Assembly (NCBI GenBank): GCA_030280995.1
Contig: JASXTE010000005.1
Span: forward strand, 35,840,203-35,904,202
Reading direction: 5' to 3'
DNA from: Hemileia vastatrix
Lineage: Eukaryota > Basidiomycota > Pucciniomycetes > Pucciniales > Zaghouaniaceae
Length of the DNA stretch: 64,000 nucleotides
Below are positions 45,002 through 55,731 of the stretch, in pieces (within the stretch, counting starts at the first letter, position 1; each line of letters starts with the position of its first letter). Position numbers and translations under genes: made by a program. Under the pieces are notes generated by a model, which was not told the DNA's origin, searched no databases, and saw only the letters and a program-made list of their open reading frames with translations.

Positions 45002-45700
45002 ATTGTCTACAACGTATGAGCATGAAGAGTAGATAGTTATCCAAATAGTTGGTTGCCATTTTGAGTTAGGATTTATTGAGTTTGATTTCTGACACCACCC
45101 ATCCTCCCCTTCCAGAAACTGCCATCCTTATCTGGTCCTTTGTGTTAGGTCTTGACTATACCAAAGCTTGACATAAAGCTAGTGATACCATAAAAGTAAT
45201 TCAGAAATCTGTTTTTGAACCTTTAATATAACAATCTCACTAAGTTGTGCCAATAGGAAATGGGCCTCTTCTCCTGATTAATTCTCAAATTTTTTCTTTC
45301 TTGCATATAATTGACTTAACTCTTCTTGGTCTTGTAAGCCACATCTTTTATTTTTTATCTTGTCAGCCGAATATTTGGGCCTCATCAGCCTCTGTCTTCT
45401 TATCCATCTGAAAAAAAAAACAATCTTAAATACAAAACAAAGTGTAGTAATAACTTACCACAAATATTGTCAATTATTTTTTTCATTTTTTATTCTTTTC
45501 CTTTGCTTCTTTCATTTTTTTTCTCTCTAAAATTTTTTATTTCTTTTTTCTTTTTCTATCTTTTCACACCAAAAATATAATAATAAGCAATTAGGTTTGT
45601 GCTCTTGCTAAGCATTAAAATGGGATAGTGACCCTATCACTCTGAAATGAAAAAAATATGAAATGAAATAAAATTAAAATATATATATATATACATATAT
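45002..45700 (+). repeat. Degenerate copia LTR and leader fragment
   Basis: TGTTAGGTCTTGACTATACC at about 45146 resembles the copia LTR start (TGTTAGGTTCCGACTA). The pyrimidine-rich part 45480-45560, then AAGCAATTAGGTTTGTGCTC...GGGATAGTGACCCTATCACT at 45585-45645, matches the copia leader at 27765-27815. The internal coding region is absent. Confidence 0.5.
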
Positions 45701-45703
45701 TAC

Positions 45704-45960
45704 CACCAGAAATTTGGGGGTGAACTGCTAGCAGTTATCCCTCTTTGAACTCCATGGTGACACCTAATTTATGCCATATATTTAACCCACCATAAGTACC
45801 ACATTGAGAAAAAATTATAATCACATTTGGTCTGAGATTTTCCCTTGATTGAAGCCCAGTGTGTCTTACATTGAGCACAAGTTGATTAAACCAAACCCTA
45901 TTTTGATCCCTCATTGAGCGCACATTGAGCACAGATTGGTCTAACATAAGCATTTTGTAT
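45704..45960 (+). mobile_element. One-ended CACTA-like fragment, copy 2
   Basis: Starts CACCAGAAATTTGGGGGTGA followed by the palindrome AACTGCTAGCAGTT. The body is homologous to 13290-13546. No opposite inverted end was found before the 46152 element. Confidence 0.55.
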
Positions 45961-46640
45961 GTGTACTCAATATGCATTATACACGCATATTAAATATTCA
46001 AAATTCATACATATTAAGTGTCTTTCAAGCATGCATATTGAATATTTCATATTGCATATTACATGTTTCATATTACATATTACATATTACATAGTACATA
46101 TTTCATATTGTGAATTCTATGTAGCATAATGCATAAGGAATAATGAATATTCACTACGCAATATAGGGGGTGGACTTGCTAGCAAGTCCTCAACCTGAAC
46201 TCAGATGGAACTCAGATGGAACTCAGACTGAACTCATACTGAACCCATACTGAACTCTACTTGAACACCCACCTAAAACTGTTCTGCTGAGTGGTGTTCA
46301 TCCCTGATTGTATGGTTCCTTTATCAATAGCTCAATGTGTGTTCAATCTATGGTGAGTTTGGGTCCAAGGTTGCGGACTTGCTAGCAAGTCCGCCCCCCA
46401 TATTGTGTGGTGATTGTATACAGCATATTCTATATTACATAATACATATGTCCTATTGCATTCTTAATATTGGATATTTCAAAATGCATATTACACAATG
46501 CTTATTACTTTTTTCAAAATGGATAATACATAATGAATAATACATGTTGCATATTATATTTTTCAAGTTAAATATTGCATATTGCATACTGAATACTGCA
46601 TACTGCATATTGAATATTGCATATTTCACATTTCATATAG
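45961..46640. repeat. Short degenerate tandem repeats, CATATTACATATT-type
   Basis: Dozens of variants of CATATTACATATTTCATATT occur on both sides of the miniature element at 46152-46412, showing that the element inserted into an existing array. Confidence 0.75.
46152..46412. mobile_element. CACTA-like miniature element, copy 2
   Basis: 261 bp, in reverse orientation relative to 12821-13080. Ends are CACTACGCAATATAGGGGG and the complement of CACCACACAATATGGGGG. An exact 3-bp duplication ATT (46149-46151 and 46413-46415). Both ends carry the 18-bp palindrome GGACTTGCTAGCAAGTCC. Confidence 0.88.
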
Positions 46641-46876
46641 ATGCATAATGCATATTCAGCATGAAATCTACATCCATATGCAATCTTAAATTTAATCTAA
46701 TATCAAAAAAAGTTAAAAATAAGTCATGTGACCTTTAATTTTGAAAACAGATAAGAGAAATGATGATTTTCATTTTTATACAGTAGCTTTAGCTTTTGTC
46801 ATATAATTAGAAAATATGACATGAAGAACTTTATTGAAAAAAACCATATCCTTGGTTAAAAATTCTTCACACTATG
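46641..46876. other. AT-rich intergenic stretch
   Basis: No feature seen other than the CTATG target duplication at its right edge (46872-46876). Confidence 0.5.
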
Positions 46877-48053
46877 TGTCAGTACAGTCTAGTATATAAG
46901 TATGATATAATAGTGTTATTTTATGGTCCTACTACTTATTAATAAATGATTTAGTGATTAAACCTCAGGGGAAGACTAATAGAATAGTTATACTCAAATT
47001 AAACTCACAATACTTGGATTTAAATGCGTGCTAGTGGTGGAAAATAGAAGAATAAAATATAGTTATAGCTTTTATAAAGATAATATCAATTTATAAGGGC
47101 TTTATAATATATTTCTGAATGTTAATAATTGTAGTGTAATGTTTATTTGAAGTGTAGTAATTGAATGATGATAATAAACCGTCAAAATCCCTCCTTACTT
47201 ATACCCAAATCCACTGGAGTGCACAGACCTTCAATCCAGATGATGTCACTGCTATTCCCGGCAATTACAGCACTGTGAGGGCCCATCACCTCCCCATGGC
47301 GTCCACTTCAAGCAGTTTCAACACCCAGACCTCCAGTAAGGACCCTCCATCACTATTAATAATAACACAGAGTCATACCATAAATAGAAATCCCAGATAA
47401 AAGCGGATACCATAAAGAAACAGGTAAAATAAAAGATCAAAAAGAGATTTAATGAAACTAAAAGCATATAAAGGAAACAAATAAAATGTCCAAGCCCCCA
47501 ATAACATCCCCAAGCATCCATATTAACCCAAAAACATATTTCCAACCCATAAATCCGTGAATAACCATCCAAGGAAGTAATTTTAGTTGTCCAAACTGGG
47601 TGTATGCGCCTGATATAGGTGTCTATGCTTCTGTAGGCGTTGTGAGTCCACTGATTTCGTCCATATGACCTAAAATAAGCAGAAAAACAAAGGTTATAGG
47701 CTATTAAGGGGCTAAAACCCACTTATATACCTAAATATACATAATATACTGCATATTTCACTGAATATGAGATTTATGTATACATATAAGCTTATGTATG
47801 TCAATAATTACTTCATATCACTTAAGATAAGTATATTATGACTCCATTAACACCTTAATAAGTATTATTAGGCCATGGATAAGCTATTTAAACTATTATA
47901 AATTATATAATAGAATAATAGTTATATATATATATAATAAAATAATATATATTATTATTTTAACCTTATTTTTAAGATATAAGCTTAATCTAGTTAAGGT
48001 TATCTTATTTTAAGCATAAGAAATACTCAGTCCTAAGGATATTTAGGCTGACA
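46877..48053 (-). repeat. Family A copy 2: 3' LTR
   Basis: Left LTR in window coordinates, 3' on the coding strand. The purine tract GGGGTGAGGGAG (minus strand, 48054-48065) precedes it. The 134-codon frame 47722-47318 inside it is repeated in the other LTR and is not called as a gene. Confidence 0.96.
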
Positions 48054-48166
48054 CTCCCTCACCCCAAAAAAACAATAAAAAAATGTTAAGACATTTTAAT
48101 TAATCTTAAGGAATGAAATAAAAAATGAAAAATAATTTTTATAATACATATACTGAATGAACAGTA

Positions 48167-51100
48167 TTATTTAGATTTAAATTTTTTCAAGAGATTTTTA
48201 AGATCAGAGATTTCATTTTCTGGAATCCACTGGTCATATTCACTTGATTTATTTTTAAATCTTAATAGATACTCAACTCCCTTTTCTTTTGTAAGGTGTC
48301 TCTTTTTAAGTATCTTTTCAATTTCTGCTTTTTCCACTATTTCTTCAGGTTGCTGTTTATGCCTTCCTGATCTTCTTGGAAAGAGAGCAGTATCATTAGA
48401 ATGGTATGGTTTTATAAGAGAAATAGGAAATACTGGATGTTTTCTATCATAAGGTGCATATAGAATAACCTCAACAGCATTATTACCAACCATCTTTTTA
48501 ACTACAAATGGTCCAATGAATGGATCCTTCAATTTAACATTACCATTTAAATTGAAATGTAGCGTTGAAATAAGGACTTCATCACCCTCTTTGAACATTT
48601 GTTCTTTATGGGCTTTATCCCATCTTTTCTTTTCATACTCAAAAGCCTTATTTATACATTCTTGAGCATGTTTTCTGCATAGTTCTTGCATCTGAAGAAA
48701 AGATTTAGTACCTGGATGAATATCCAATCTAGGTAACTTATTAAGAGTTTTAGCAGGGGTATTAGGTACATAACCCAACCATAACTCAAATGGCTTTTTG
48801 CCAGTGACAGAATGTACTGTACTATTGTATGCAAATTCTAAACCTGGGATAAGGGTTACCCAATCATGCGTGAATTTGTCATTGTCTTTAAAATTAAGAC
48901 AAAAAGCACAGTATCTTCTTATCATATCTTCTAAGGTTTGTATCATTCTTTCTGCTAGCCCATCAGTTTGTGGATGGTGTGCTGTAGAAAGTTTTAATTG
49001 ACACCCTGAAACATCCATAAGTGACGTCCAGAACTCAGAAGTAAATTTAGGATCTCTGTCAGAAACTATTGCTTTGGGGAAACCTGCTGTATTTAACATT
49101 TGTGTCCACCATAAAAAAGCTAAGTCCTTTGCAGAAACCTCTTTGTGGGTTGGAATAAATTTACACATCTTTGTAAATCTATCTACAATTACACAGCAGG
49201 AGTTATAACTCTTATGCCTTGCTATTGGCAAACCTGTTACAAAGTCCATGTTAATGATTTCCCATGGAGCTTTTGGTTGCTCAATTTGTTGTAATAAACC
49301 AGCTCTTTTTCCTGTTAATCTTTTAGATTTTTGACAAGAATCACATGTTTCAACATATTTCTGAACATCCTCAGACATGTTGATCCACCAAGCTGTGTTT
49401 TTTACTCTGGTTAATGTTTTATGGTAGTCAAAATGACCTGCTAATATATCATCATGACATATACTTAACATTAACTCCTTCATTGAAGGGGGAATTACAA
49501 TTACATTACTTAATTTTTTCCTGTAATATATAAAACCATCCTCAATGGAAAATTTTCCTTTTTCTAATGCCTCTTTATACTTATCTGGTAATGTTTTTAT
49601 TAAAACATTCATTGAAGCATTAGATGGATCATTTAATATTGTAGTTAATTTACTTAAGTCAGGATCTGAATTATAATTATCAAGAATTGATTGCATAAAT
49701 TCATCCTCAAGATCTACAATATAAATGCCATAAATGTTAATAATCTCTGATTCAGGAACATAAGCAGGATTATCATCATTATTAGGCAGAGGTACTCTAG
49801 ATAACAGATCTACATTAGAGTGCAAGGTTCCTGCTCTATGTGTAATAGTCATCCGTCCTCTGTATTCTTGTACAGCTAATTGCCATCTAAACATGTGTCT
49901 ATTAGGAGTTTTCATGTTTAAGAGTGACTTAACTGCACTACAGTCAGTTATTAACTCAAATTTTTGGTCTTCAAGGTAATAATGTAGCTTTTCAAGAGCC
50001 CATACTACTGCCAAACATTCAAGTTGAGTAGCACCATATTTTAATTCACTACTTCTCAGAGTACGTGAAATATAGCAGATTACTACTTCTGACATTTTAC
50101 CTTCAATAAGTTGTTTTTGATGCAAAGCAGCACCTAGTCCAATAAAACTTGCATCTGTATATAATACAAAAGGTAATTGGAAATCTGGTAATCCCAAGAT
50201 AGGAGCTGTCATTAAACATTCTTTCAACTTATCAAAAGCTTGTTGTCTTTCATTATTCCAAATGAAAGCTTCTGATTTCTTTATCAGTGTGGTCAGTGGT
50301 GCAGCAATTGATTGGTAGTTTTTTATATATTGTCTATAATAACCACACATTCCAAGAAAAGATTGTACATCCTTCACATTTTGAGGAATGCCAATATTTT
50401 TTATTGCAGCCACTTTATTTTGGTCTACACATATTTGTAAGCCAGATACAATATGACCAAGCACTTTTAAAGATTCAAACCCAAATTTACATTTTTTCAA
50501 TGCAAGGGTCATTTTTATTTCATCCATTTTTTGAAATACTTTCCTTAAATGGATTAAGTGTTCATCAAAAGTTTTAGAGAACACTATGATGTCATCAATG
50601 TATACCATTAACCATCCCTCAATCATTTCATTATGGAATGTTATATCCATTAACTTTTGAAATACTGATGGAGCATTTTTTGGTCCAAATGGCATTCTGA
50701 CATACTTATAAATTCCCATGTGTGTTGTTATCAACAAAAAGTTCTGTGAATTCTTTTCAACAGGAATTTGATGGTACCCTTTATTTCCATCTAGGCAACT
50801 TATATATTTAGCACCTTTAAGGGTAGCATGTATAGAGGCAATCCTTGGCAAGGGATAAATATCATCTACTGTAAATGTATTTAATGCTCTATAATCACCG
50901 CACAGTCTTGCTTTATCTTGTTCATAAGAAATCAGCACTGGTGATATTACACAATATTTTGGTGTAGTTTCAACCTTCTCAAGAATGTTCATCTTTAATA
51001 ACATCTTAATATTATCCTCTATGTCTTTCCTCTTCATTGGTGAAGCAGGGTATGGTTTCTTTTTAAGACTAGCAGGAATATTATCCATGTCACAGGTTAA

Positions 51101-54034
51101 ACTAATTTTCATTTCATGATCTTTTACAAGGCCAAGTTCATTTGTACCATGTGCAAAAGCCATTGGAAAAGCTTTAATTAATTCCAAAATATTATTTTTC
51201 TCAGTTTCACTTATCTGAGTGCCAAATGATGCTTTTGAAATTTCTGTTTCCAGAAGTTCCATCTCATTGGATTCTCTCCCTTTAGACGGAGAATTTGTTA
51301 CTGACTCAATGTGTAAGACTGTGTTAAAAGAATTTATTTTAAATTTCCTTTTACCATTCATGCCAATTGTAAAATTGTTATTAGCAGGGTCTAATTTTAC
51401 ACCAAATTTAGTCAGAATATCATTTCCAATGATAAAACAGTTACTACAATTTGTATTATCCATTACTACAAAGTCACAAGTTACCCTTACATAACCATGT
51501 TGGTGTTTAAAGAAAACAGCAGCTTTGTATTTGCCAATGGGGTGTAGTACTGATCCAAAACCTCTCCAATTTTTATTCTGAAGTGGTTCAAGCTTAAACT
51601 TATATTCACTATCAATTTTCTGTAATGTATTAGTGGAAACAACTGAACCAGCAGCTCCTGTGTCCAATAATATATTAACATTTTCACCAGAAATGATAGC
51701 TGGAACCGTGATAGGTGTCATTCTAAAGTTATCAGCTTGTATATCCTTAATGATTTCAGCATCCTCAAAATTCATTAAAGATTCATTTGAGTCCATATTT
51801 AATATTGGATTTTCAAAGATGGACAAATCATCTTCCAACATACAGACTTCATTTTCATCACTATATGAGATATTGCTTTCATAATCACTTGATTCTTTAC
51901 TTTTTTCAGTTTCAGTTTCAGATTCACGTTGATTTTCAACAATATTTATGTTTTTCTCACATTTGTGACCTTTTACCCAAGGTTTGTTACACTTATAACA
52001 AGTATTTGTTTCATACTTTTTAGGTACTACAGGTGCAGTAGGTTTTTTCTGCTTCTCCTGAAGTGTTTTTGAATTCTGAGTTTTTACAGGTTCAACATTT
52101 TGTTTATAAGTGGTATTCCTTGGTTCATACTTATGGTTTAATAATATTTCATTGCAAATATTAATAAAGTCAGAATATTCAGTAACATTTAATGTTCTAG
52201 CTACAACAATGTCTCTGACAGATATAGGTAATTTGTATATTATCTTATCTTTCCATAAGTTAAAATCCATATGAGGCTCAATGGCTTTTAATATTTTGTT
52301 TAAATTCATTAAAAATACCATAGGTTTGTCACCATTCAACGGATTATACCTAGTCTTCTCATACAGTCTCTGCTGAGTAAGCCTGAATTTAGAACCTCCA
52401 AATTGTTTTTCAATAAGTTGCTTCCATTCAGCCCAGGAGTAGTCTCTACCCTCACTTAAGACAGCTTCAAACCATAATAAAGCAACATCCTTAAATAAAG
52501 AAATTAATTTTGATGTTATCTCTTCATCTGGTAACTTATATGAGAATTTCAAGTTGTCAATTCTTTGAATAAAATGTTGCCAATCAGAGCTGGCTTCCCC
52601 ATCATAAGTTGGGTACTGATCTATCTTAGGCCAGTTCTTCTGATTGGATTTTATCTCACTAATCTTAGGTAAATTCAACAACTCATTTACTTTTGATAAA
52701 TGGTCTTGTATTTCTTCCTGCACGGATTTGTGACTTACATTTTCAGATTTGACACTACCACCAGATGGTTTCAATTGTGGTGGTATAGGGAAGGAATGAG
52801 ATTCACTTTTGCCAATGAAAGGATTATTATTATATTGATTATACTTATGATTATCCTGGTTCATTAGTAGATTGGCAGTTTCAATCTCAACTTTAGTTAA
52901 TCTTTGTAGCAACTCAGAGACACTTTGATTTGTCTGTGCAAAAGATAACTTTGTTCTTGATTCAGTCTTTAATAAGTGTGTTTCATATAATTTTTCTAAC
53001 TCACAAAATTTGTTTGAAAGGTCATTATATTTATTACTCAATGAATCATATTTAAGAGTTAGAGACAAATGTTCTTTCTCTAATTCTTTATTACGTGTTG
53101 CTAATTGAGAAATGTTCAATGTTAAGGATGAAATTGTATCACTAGTGAGCTTAACTGTCTGTTCCTCACAATCAGTCATTCTATTCCACAATGCTGAAAC
53201 AATTCTATGGACAGTTGGATTATTGCTAAAATATTCCATGTCCTCCTTTTCAATTCTCTCACTCTCCTGTGAAGTACTCATCTCACTAGTAGGTGGTTGC
53301 AACTGAGGATTAACTGTATTATCATTGTATATAGTACTGTTATTATGGACAAAAGACAAGTCAGGTGTATCTACTCTAAAACCTAAATTTCTTAAATCCT
53401 CCTCTATTTTTTGTACAGATTTAACATCAATAGAATTACCTATATTGTAATTATCAGTATTATGTCTAATCTGAGAGGGTAAGTTACTTACCAAGGGATG
53501 GTTGCCAGGCCTGATTTTTGGCGCTTTTTTCCCTTGTAAGGGTGAGCTGAGGAAGTCAGATGAGGGGGTGGATCCCTGTTGCAACTGTGGCTTGTCCACT
53601 GTTGGTGAAACCAGTCCCATTTCCATTTGTCTACCAGGATTTTCTCCTGGGAGTGAGTGGACCCTCCTTGGATAGGGGGTTGCTGATTTGATTGACTGGG
53701 CTGGCCTCCCTTTAATTCTGCCATTGCCTGATTCATCTGCTGAAATCCTACCTTGCAATTGTTTTGCAACTGCTCTACTTCTTTGAACATGAGAGATTTT
53801 GATTCCTCTAGCTTCAGAACCTGTTTGGCCAGGTGGGACAGTTGATCCTGAAGAGGAGGAGACGTCTTTTTGATAGTTATCTTTTTTAAGAGGGCGTCCT
53901 TTTCCTCTATACTCATGCTTTCTGGTTGGGGGTACTGTTGTCCCTCCATGGTGATGTCCTGGAAAGTTTTTATTAGCTTTAGACCTGGTATTATAAGCAG
54001 GCTGTTCACTTACACTATCCTGAGGAGCACTCAT
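48167..54034 (-). CDS. Family A gag-pol polyprotein, intact
   Basis: 1955 residues in one frame (MSAPQDSVSEQ...). Rough residue positions: basic/Pro-rich N-terminus 1-185; coiled-coil-like 275-380; Gag core SDWQHFIQRIDNLKFSYK near 480; zinc knuckle C-x2-C-x7-H-x-C near 680; protease ILLDTGAAGSVVS near 790; RT with CGDYRALN, MPFGPKNAPSVFQK and YIDDIIVFS near 1145; RNase H LYTDASFIGLGA near 1290 and TDCSAVKSLL; integrase zinc region HDDILAGHF...CDSCQKSK near 1525; core NMDFVTG, SDRDPKF, AERMIQTLE; GPFVVKK; chromodomain-like EIEKILKKR...EYLLRFKNKSSEYDQW at about 1895-1950. All active-site residues I checked are in place. About 60-70% identical in pol to family B, much less in the first 350 residues. 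It carries the full set of Ty3 enzymes. The first ~180 codons overlap the second frame below. Confidence 0.96.
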   Translation of the reverse strand: MSAPQDSVSEQPAYNTRSKANKNFPGHHHGGTTVPPTRKHEYRGKGRPLKKDNYQKDVSSSSGSTVPPGQTGSEARGIKISHVQRSRAVAKQLQGRISADESGNGRIKGRPAQSIKSATPYPRRVHSLPGENPGRQMEMGLVSPTVDKPQLQQGSTPSSDFLSSPLQGKKAPKIRPGNHPLVSNLPSQIRHNTDNYNIGNSIDVKSVQKIEEDLRNLGFRVDTPDLSFVHNNSTIYNDNTVNPQLQPPTSEMSTSQESERIEKEDMEYFSNNPTVHRIVSALWNRMTDCEEQTVKLTSDTISSLTLNISQLATRNKELEKEHLSLTLKYDSLSNKYNDLSNKFCELEKLYETHLLKTESRTKLSFAQTNQSVSELLQRLTKVEIETANLLMNQDNHKYNQYNNNPFIGKSESHSFPIPPQLKPSGGSVKSENVSHKSVQEEIQDHLSKVNELLNLPKISEIKSNQKNWPKIDQYPTYDGEASSDWQHFIQRIDNLKFSYKLPDEEITSKLISLFKDVALLWFEAVLSEGRDYSWAEWKQLIEKQFGGSKFRLTQQRLYEKTRYNPLNGDKPMVFLMNLNKILKAIEPHMDFNLWKDKIIYKLPISVRDIVVARTLNVTEYSDFINICNEILLNHKYEPRNTTYKQNVEPVKTQNSKTLQEKQKKPTAPVVPKKYETNTCYKCNKPWVKGHKCEKNINIVENQRESETETEKSKESSDYESNISYSDENEVCMLEDDLSIFENPILNMDSNESLMNFEDAEIIKDIQADNFRMTPITVPAIISGENVNILLDTGAAGSVVSTNTLQKIDSEYKFKLEPLQNKNWRGFGSVLHPIGKYKAAVFFKHQHGYVRVTCDFVVMDNTNCSNCFIIGNDILTKFGVKLDPANNNFTIGMNGKRKFKINSFNTVLHIESVTNSPSKGRESNEMELLETEISKASFGTQISETEKNNILELIKAFPMAFAHGTNELGLVKDHEMKISLTCDMDNIPASLKKKPYPASPMKRKDIEDNIKMLLKMNILEKVETTPKYCVISPVLISYEQDKARLCGDYRALNTFTVDDIYPLPRIASIHATLKGAKYISCLDGNKGYHQIPVEKNSQNFLLITTHMGIYKYVRMPFGPKNAPSVFQKLMDITFHNEMIEGWLMVYIDDIIVFSKTFDEHLIHLRKVFQKMDEIKMTLALKKCKFGFESLKVLGHIVSGLQICVDQNKVAAIKNIGIPQNVKDVQSFLGMCGYYRQYIKNYQSIAAPLTTLIKKSEAFIWNNERQQAFDKLKECLMTAPILGLPDFQLPFVLYTDASFIGLGAALHQKQLIEGKMSEVVICYISRTLRSSELKYGATQLECLAVVWALEKLHYYLEDQKFELITDCSAVKSLLNMKTPNRHMFRWQLAVQEYRGRMTITHRAGTLHSNVDLLSRVPLPNNDDNPAYVPESEIINIYGIYIVDLEDEFMQSILDNYNSDPDLSKLTTILNDPSNASMNVLIKTLPDKYKEALEKGKFSIEDGFIYYRKKLSNVIVIPPSMKELMLSICHDDILAGHFDYHKTLTRVKNTAWWINMSEDVQKYVETCDSCQKSKRLTGKRAGLLQQIEQPKAPWEIINMDFVTGLPIARHKSYNSCCVIVDRFTKMCKFIPTHKEVSAKDLAFLWWTQMLNTAGFPKAIVSDRDPKFTSEFWTSLMDVSGCQLKLSTAHHPQTDGLAERMIQTLEDMIRRYCAFCLNFKDNDKFTHDWVTLIPGLEFAYNSTVHSVTGKKPFELWLGYVPNTPAKTLNKLPRLDIHPGTKSFLQMQELCRKHAQECINKAFEYEKKRWDKAHKEQMFKEGDEVLISTLHFNLNGNVKLKDPFIGPFVVKKMVGNNAVEVILYAPYDRKHPVFPISLIKPYHSNDTALFPRRSGRHKQQPEEIVEKAEIEKILKKRHLTKEKGVEYLLRFKNKSSEYDQWIPENEISDLKNLLKKFKSK
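53488..54034 (-). CDS. Putative spliced second-frame ORF overlapping family A gag
   Basis: Exon 1 54034-54014 (MSAPQDS, shared ATG). Intron 54013-53959: donor GTAAGT, branch-like GCTAAT, acceptor TTTCCAG, 55 nt. Exon 2 53958-53488 reads GAC ATC ACC ATG GAG in the second frame to TGG TAA, giving 163 residues with no internal stop. Content: acidic start (SMSIEEKDALLKK), IKKTSPPLQDQLSHLAKQVL and LEESKSLMFKEVEQLQ (heptad-like), a Gln/Pro linker, ILVDKWKWDWFHQQW, Pro/His stretch, basic HPYKGKKRQK, terminal IPW. The homologous frame in family B has the same order and a matching junction (DITMEG against DVEMTG). Copy 1 keeps the same splice signals and the frame with one stop. Unspliced RNA would give gag-pol and spliced RNA this protein. 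Function unknown. Confidence 0.55.
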
Positions 54035-54549
54035 ATTGTTCAGAATAACAATATTTTATGTCTACAAAAGGAAAAAACTCTGTGGAATTAGTAGACAAAA
54101 GATATTAGTAATTATATTACTAATAAAAAAAAGCAATGGAGCTTACCCTGAATTTATATCTTTATTTATTTAAATAAAATGTAAGAGAAATTCGAAAAAA
54201 TCTGTTAAAAATATAATAATAAATTTAACTAGACCTCTATAAGGGTGAATAATTAGCTTACCAAGCTTTAGCCAAATACCAATTTAATTGGGTGTTATAT
54301 TGGTGTCCAAATACCAAGTGAAATTGGGTTTATATTGGGTACAGTTACTACTGTAAATATCTAATTTTTATGATAAAAAATTAGTACAATTATTATAAGG
54401 GTTCTTTTCCGCAATCAATGAGATATGATGACCCACTAATATGCCGCAGACCCAAATATTTGGTTAATTTTGAGTTGTACTAAGGTAAAAATCACGTCCC
54501 AAGGCTTATATACTTATTAATAAGTAAAATATAAGGAAAGACCCCCAAT
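54035..54549 (-). other. Family A copy 2: leader and primer-binding site
   Basis: The minus strand after the 5' LTR reads AT then TGGGGGTCTTTCC, the presumed tRNA primer site. The leader contains a direct duplication around CCAAATACCAA (about 54271-54345) with an adjacent AATTGGGTGTTATATTGG / AATTGGGTTTATATTGGG pair, conserved in copy 1 at about 7785-7855. Confidence 0.7.
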
Positions 54550-55726
54550 TGTCAGTACAGTCTAGTATATAAGTATGATATAATAGTGTTATTTTATGGT
54601 CCTACTACTTATTAATAAATGATTTAGTGATTAAACCTCAGGGGAAGACTAATAGAATAGTTATACTCAAATTAAACTCACAATACTTGGATTTAAATGC
54701 GTGCTAGTGGTGGAAAATAGAAGAATAAAATATAGTTATAGCTTTTATAAAGATAATATCAATTTATAAGGGCTTTATAATATATTTCTGAATGTTAATA
54801 ATTGTAGTGTAATGTTTATTTGAAGTGTAGTAATTGAATGATGATAATAAACCGTCAAAATCCCTCCTTACTTATACCCAAATCCACTGGAGTGCACAGA
54901 CCTTCAATCCAGATGATGTCACTGCTATTCCCGGCAATTACAGCACTGTGAGGGCCCATCACCTCCCCATGGCGTCCACTTCAAGCAGTTTCAACACCCA
55001 GACCTCCAGTAAGGACCCTCCATCACTATTAATAATAACACAGAGTCATACCATAAATAGAAATCCCAGATAAAAGCGGATACCATAAAGAAACAGGTAA
55101 AATAAAAGATCAAAAAGAGATTTAATGAAACTAAAAGCATATAAAGGAAACAAATAAAATGTCCAAGCCCCCAATAACATCCCCAAGCATCCATATTAAC
55201 CCAAAAACATATTTCCAACCCATAAATCCGTGAATAACCATCCAAGGAAGTAATTTTAGTTGTCCAAACTGGGTGTATGCGCCTGATATAGGTGTCTATG
55301 CTTCTGTAGGCGTTGTGAGTCCACTGATTTCGTCCATATGACCTAAAATAAGCAGAAAAACAAAGGTTATAGGCTATTAAGGGGCTAAAACCCACTTATA
55401 TACCTAAATATACATAATATACTGCATATTTCACTGAATATGAGATTTATGTATACATATAAGCTTATGTATGTCAATAATTACTTCATATCACTTAAGA
55501 TAAGTATATTATGACTCCATTAACACCTTAATAAGTATTATTAGGCCATGGATAAGCTATTTAAACTATTATAAATTATATAATAGAATAATAATTATAT
55601 ATATATATAATAAAATAATATATATTATTATTTTAACCTTATTTTTAAGATATAAGCTTAATCTAGTTAAGGTTATCTTATTTTAAGCATAAGAAATACT
55701 CAGTCCTAAGGATATTTAGGCTGACA
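54550..55726 (-). repeat. Family A copy 2: 5' LTR
   Basis: 1177 bp, essentially identical to 46877-48053. It would carry the promoter on the minus strand; no single TATA element stands out in this AT-rich LTR. Confidence 0.96.
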
Positions 55727-55731
55727 CTATG

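Larger units (their letters stand above)
46877..55726 (-). mobile_element. Ty3/gypsy retrotransposon, family A copy 2 (apparently intact)
   Basis: 1177-bp LTRs (46877-48053 and 54550-55726), TGTCAG...CTGACA, differ at only one base I could find (G at 47931 against A in the right LTR). An exact 5-bp duplication CTATG lies at 46872-46876 and 55727-55731. The primer-binding site, leader, uninterrupted 1955-codon gag-pol and purine tract are all present. It is the youngest element in the window and structurally capable of autonomous transposition. Confidence 0.97.

Noticed and set aside
47318..47722. 134-codon ORF repeated identically at 54991-55395
   Set aside because: It is part of the family-A LTR. 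The older LTRs of copy 1 do not keep this frame open, so coding is unlikely.
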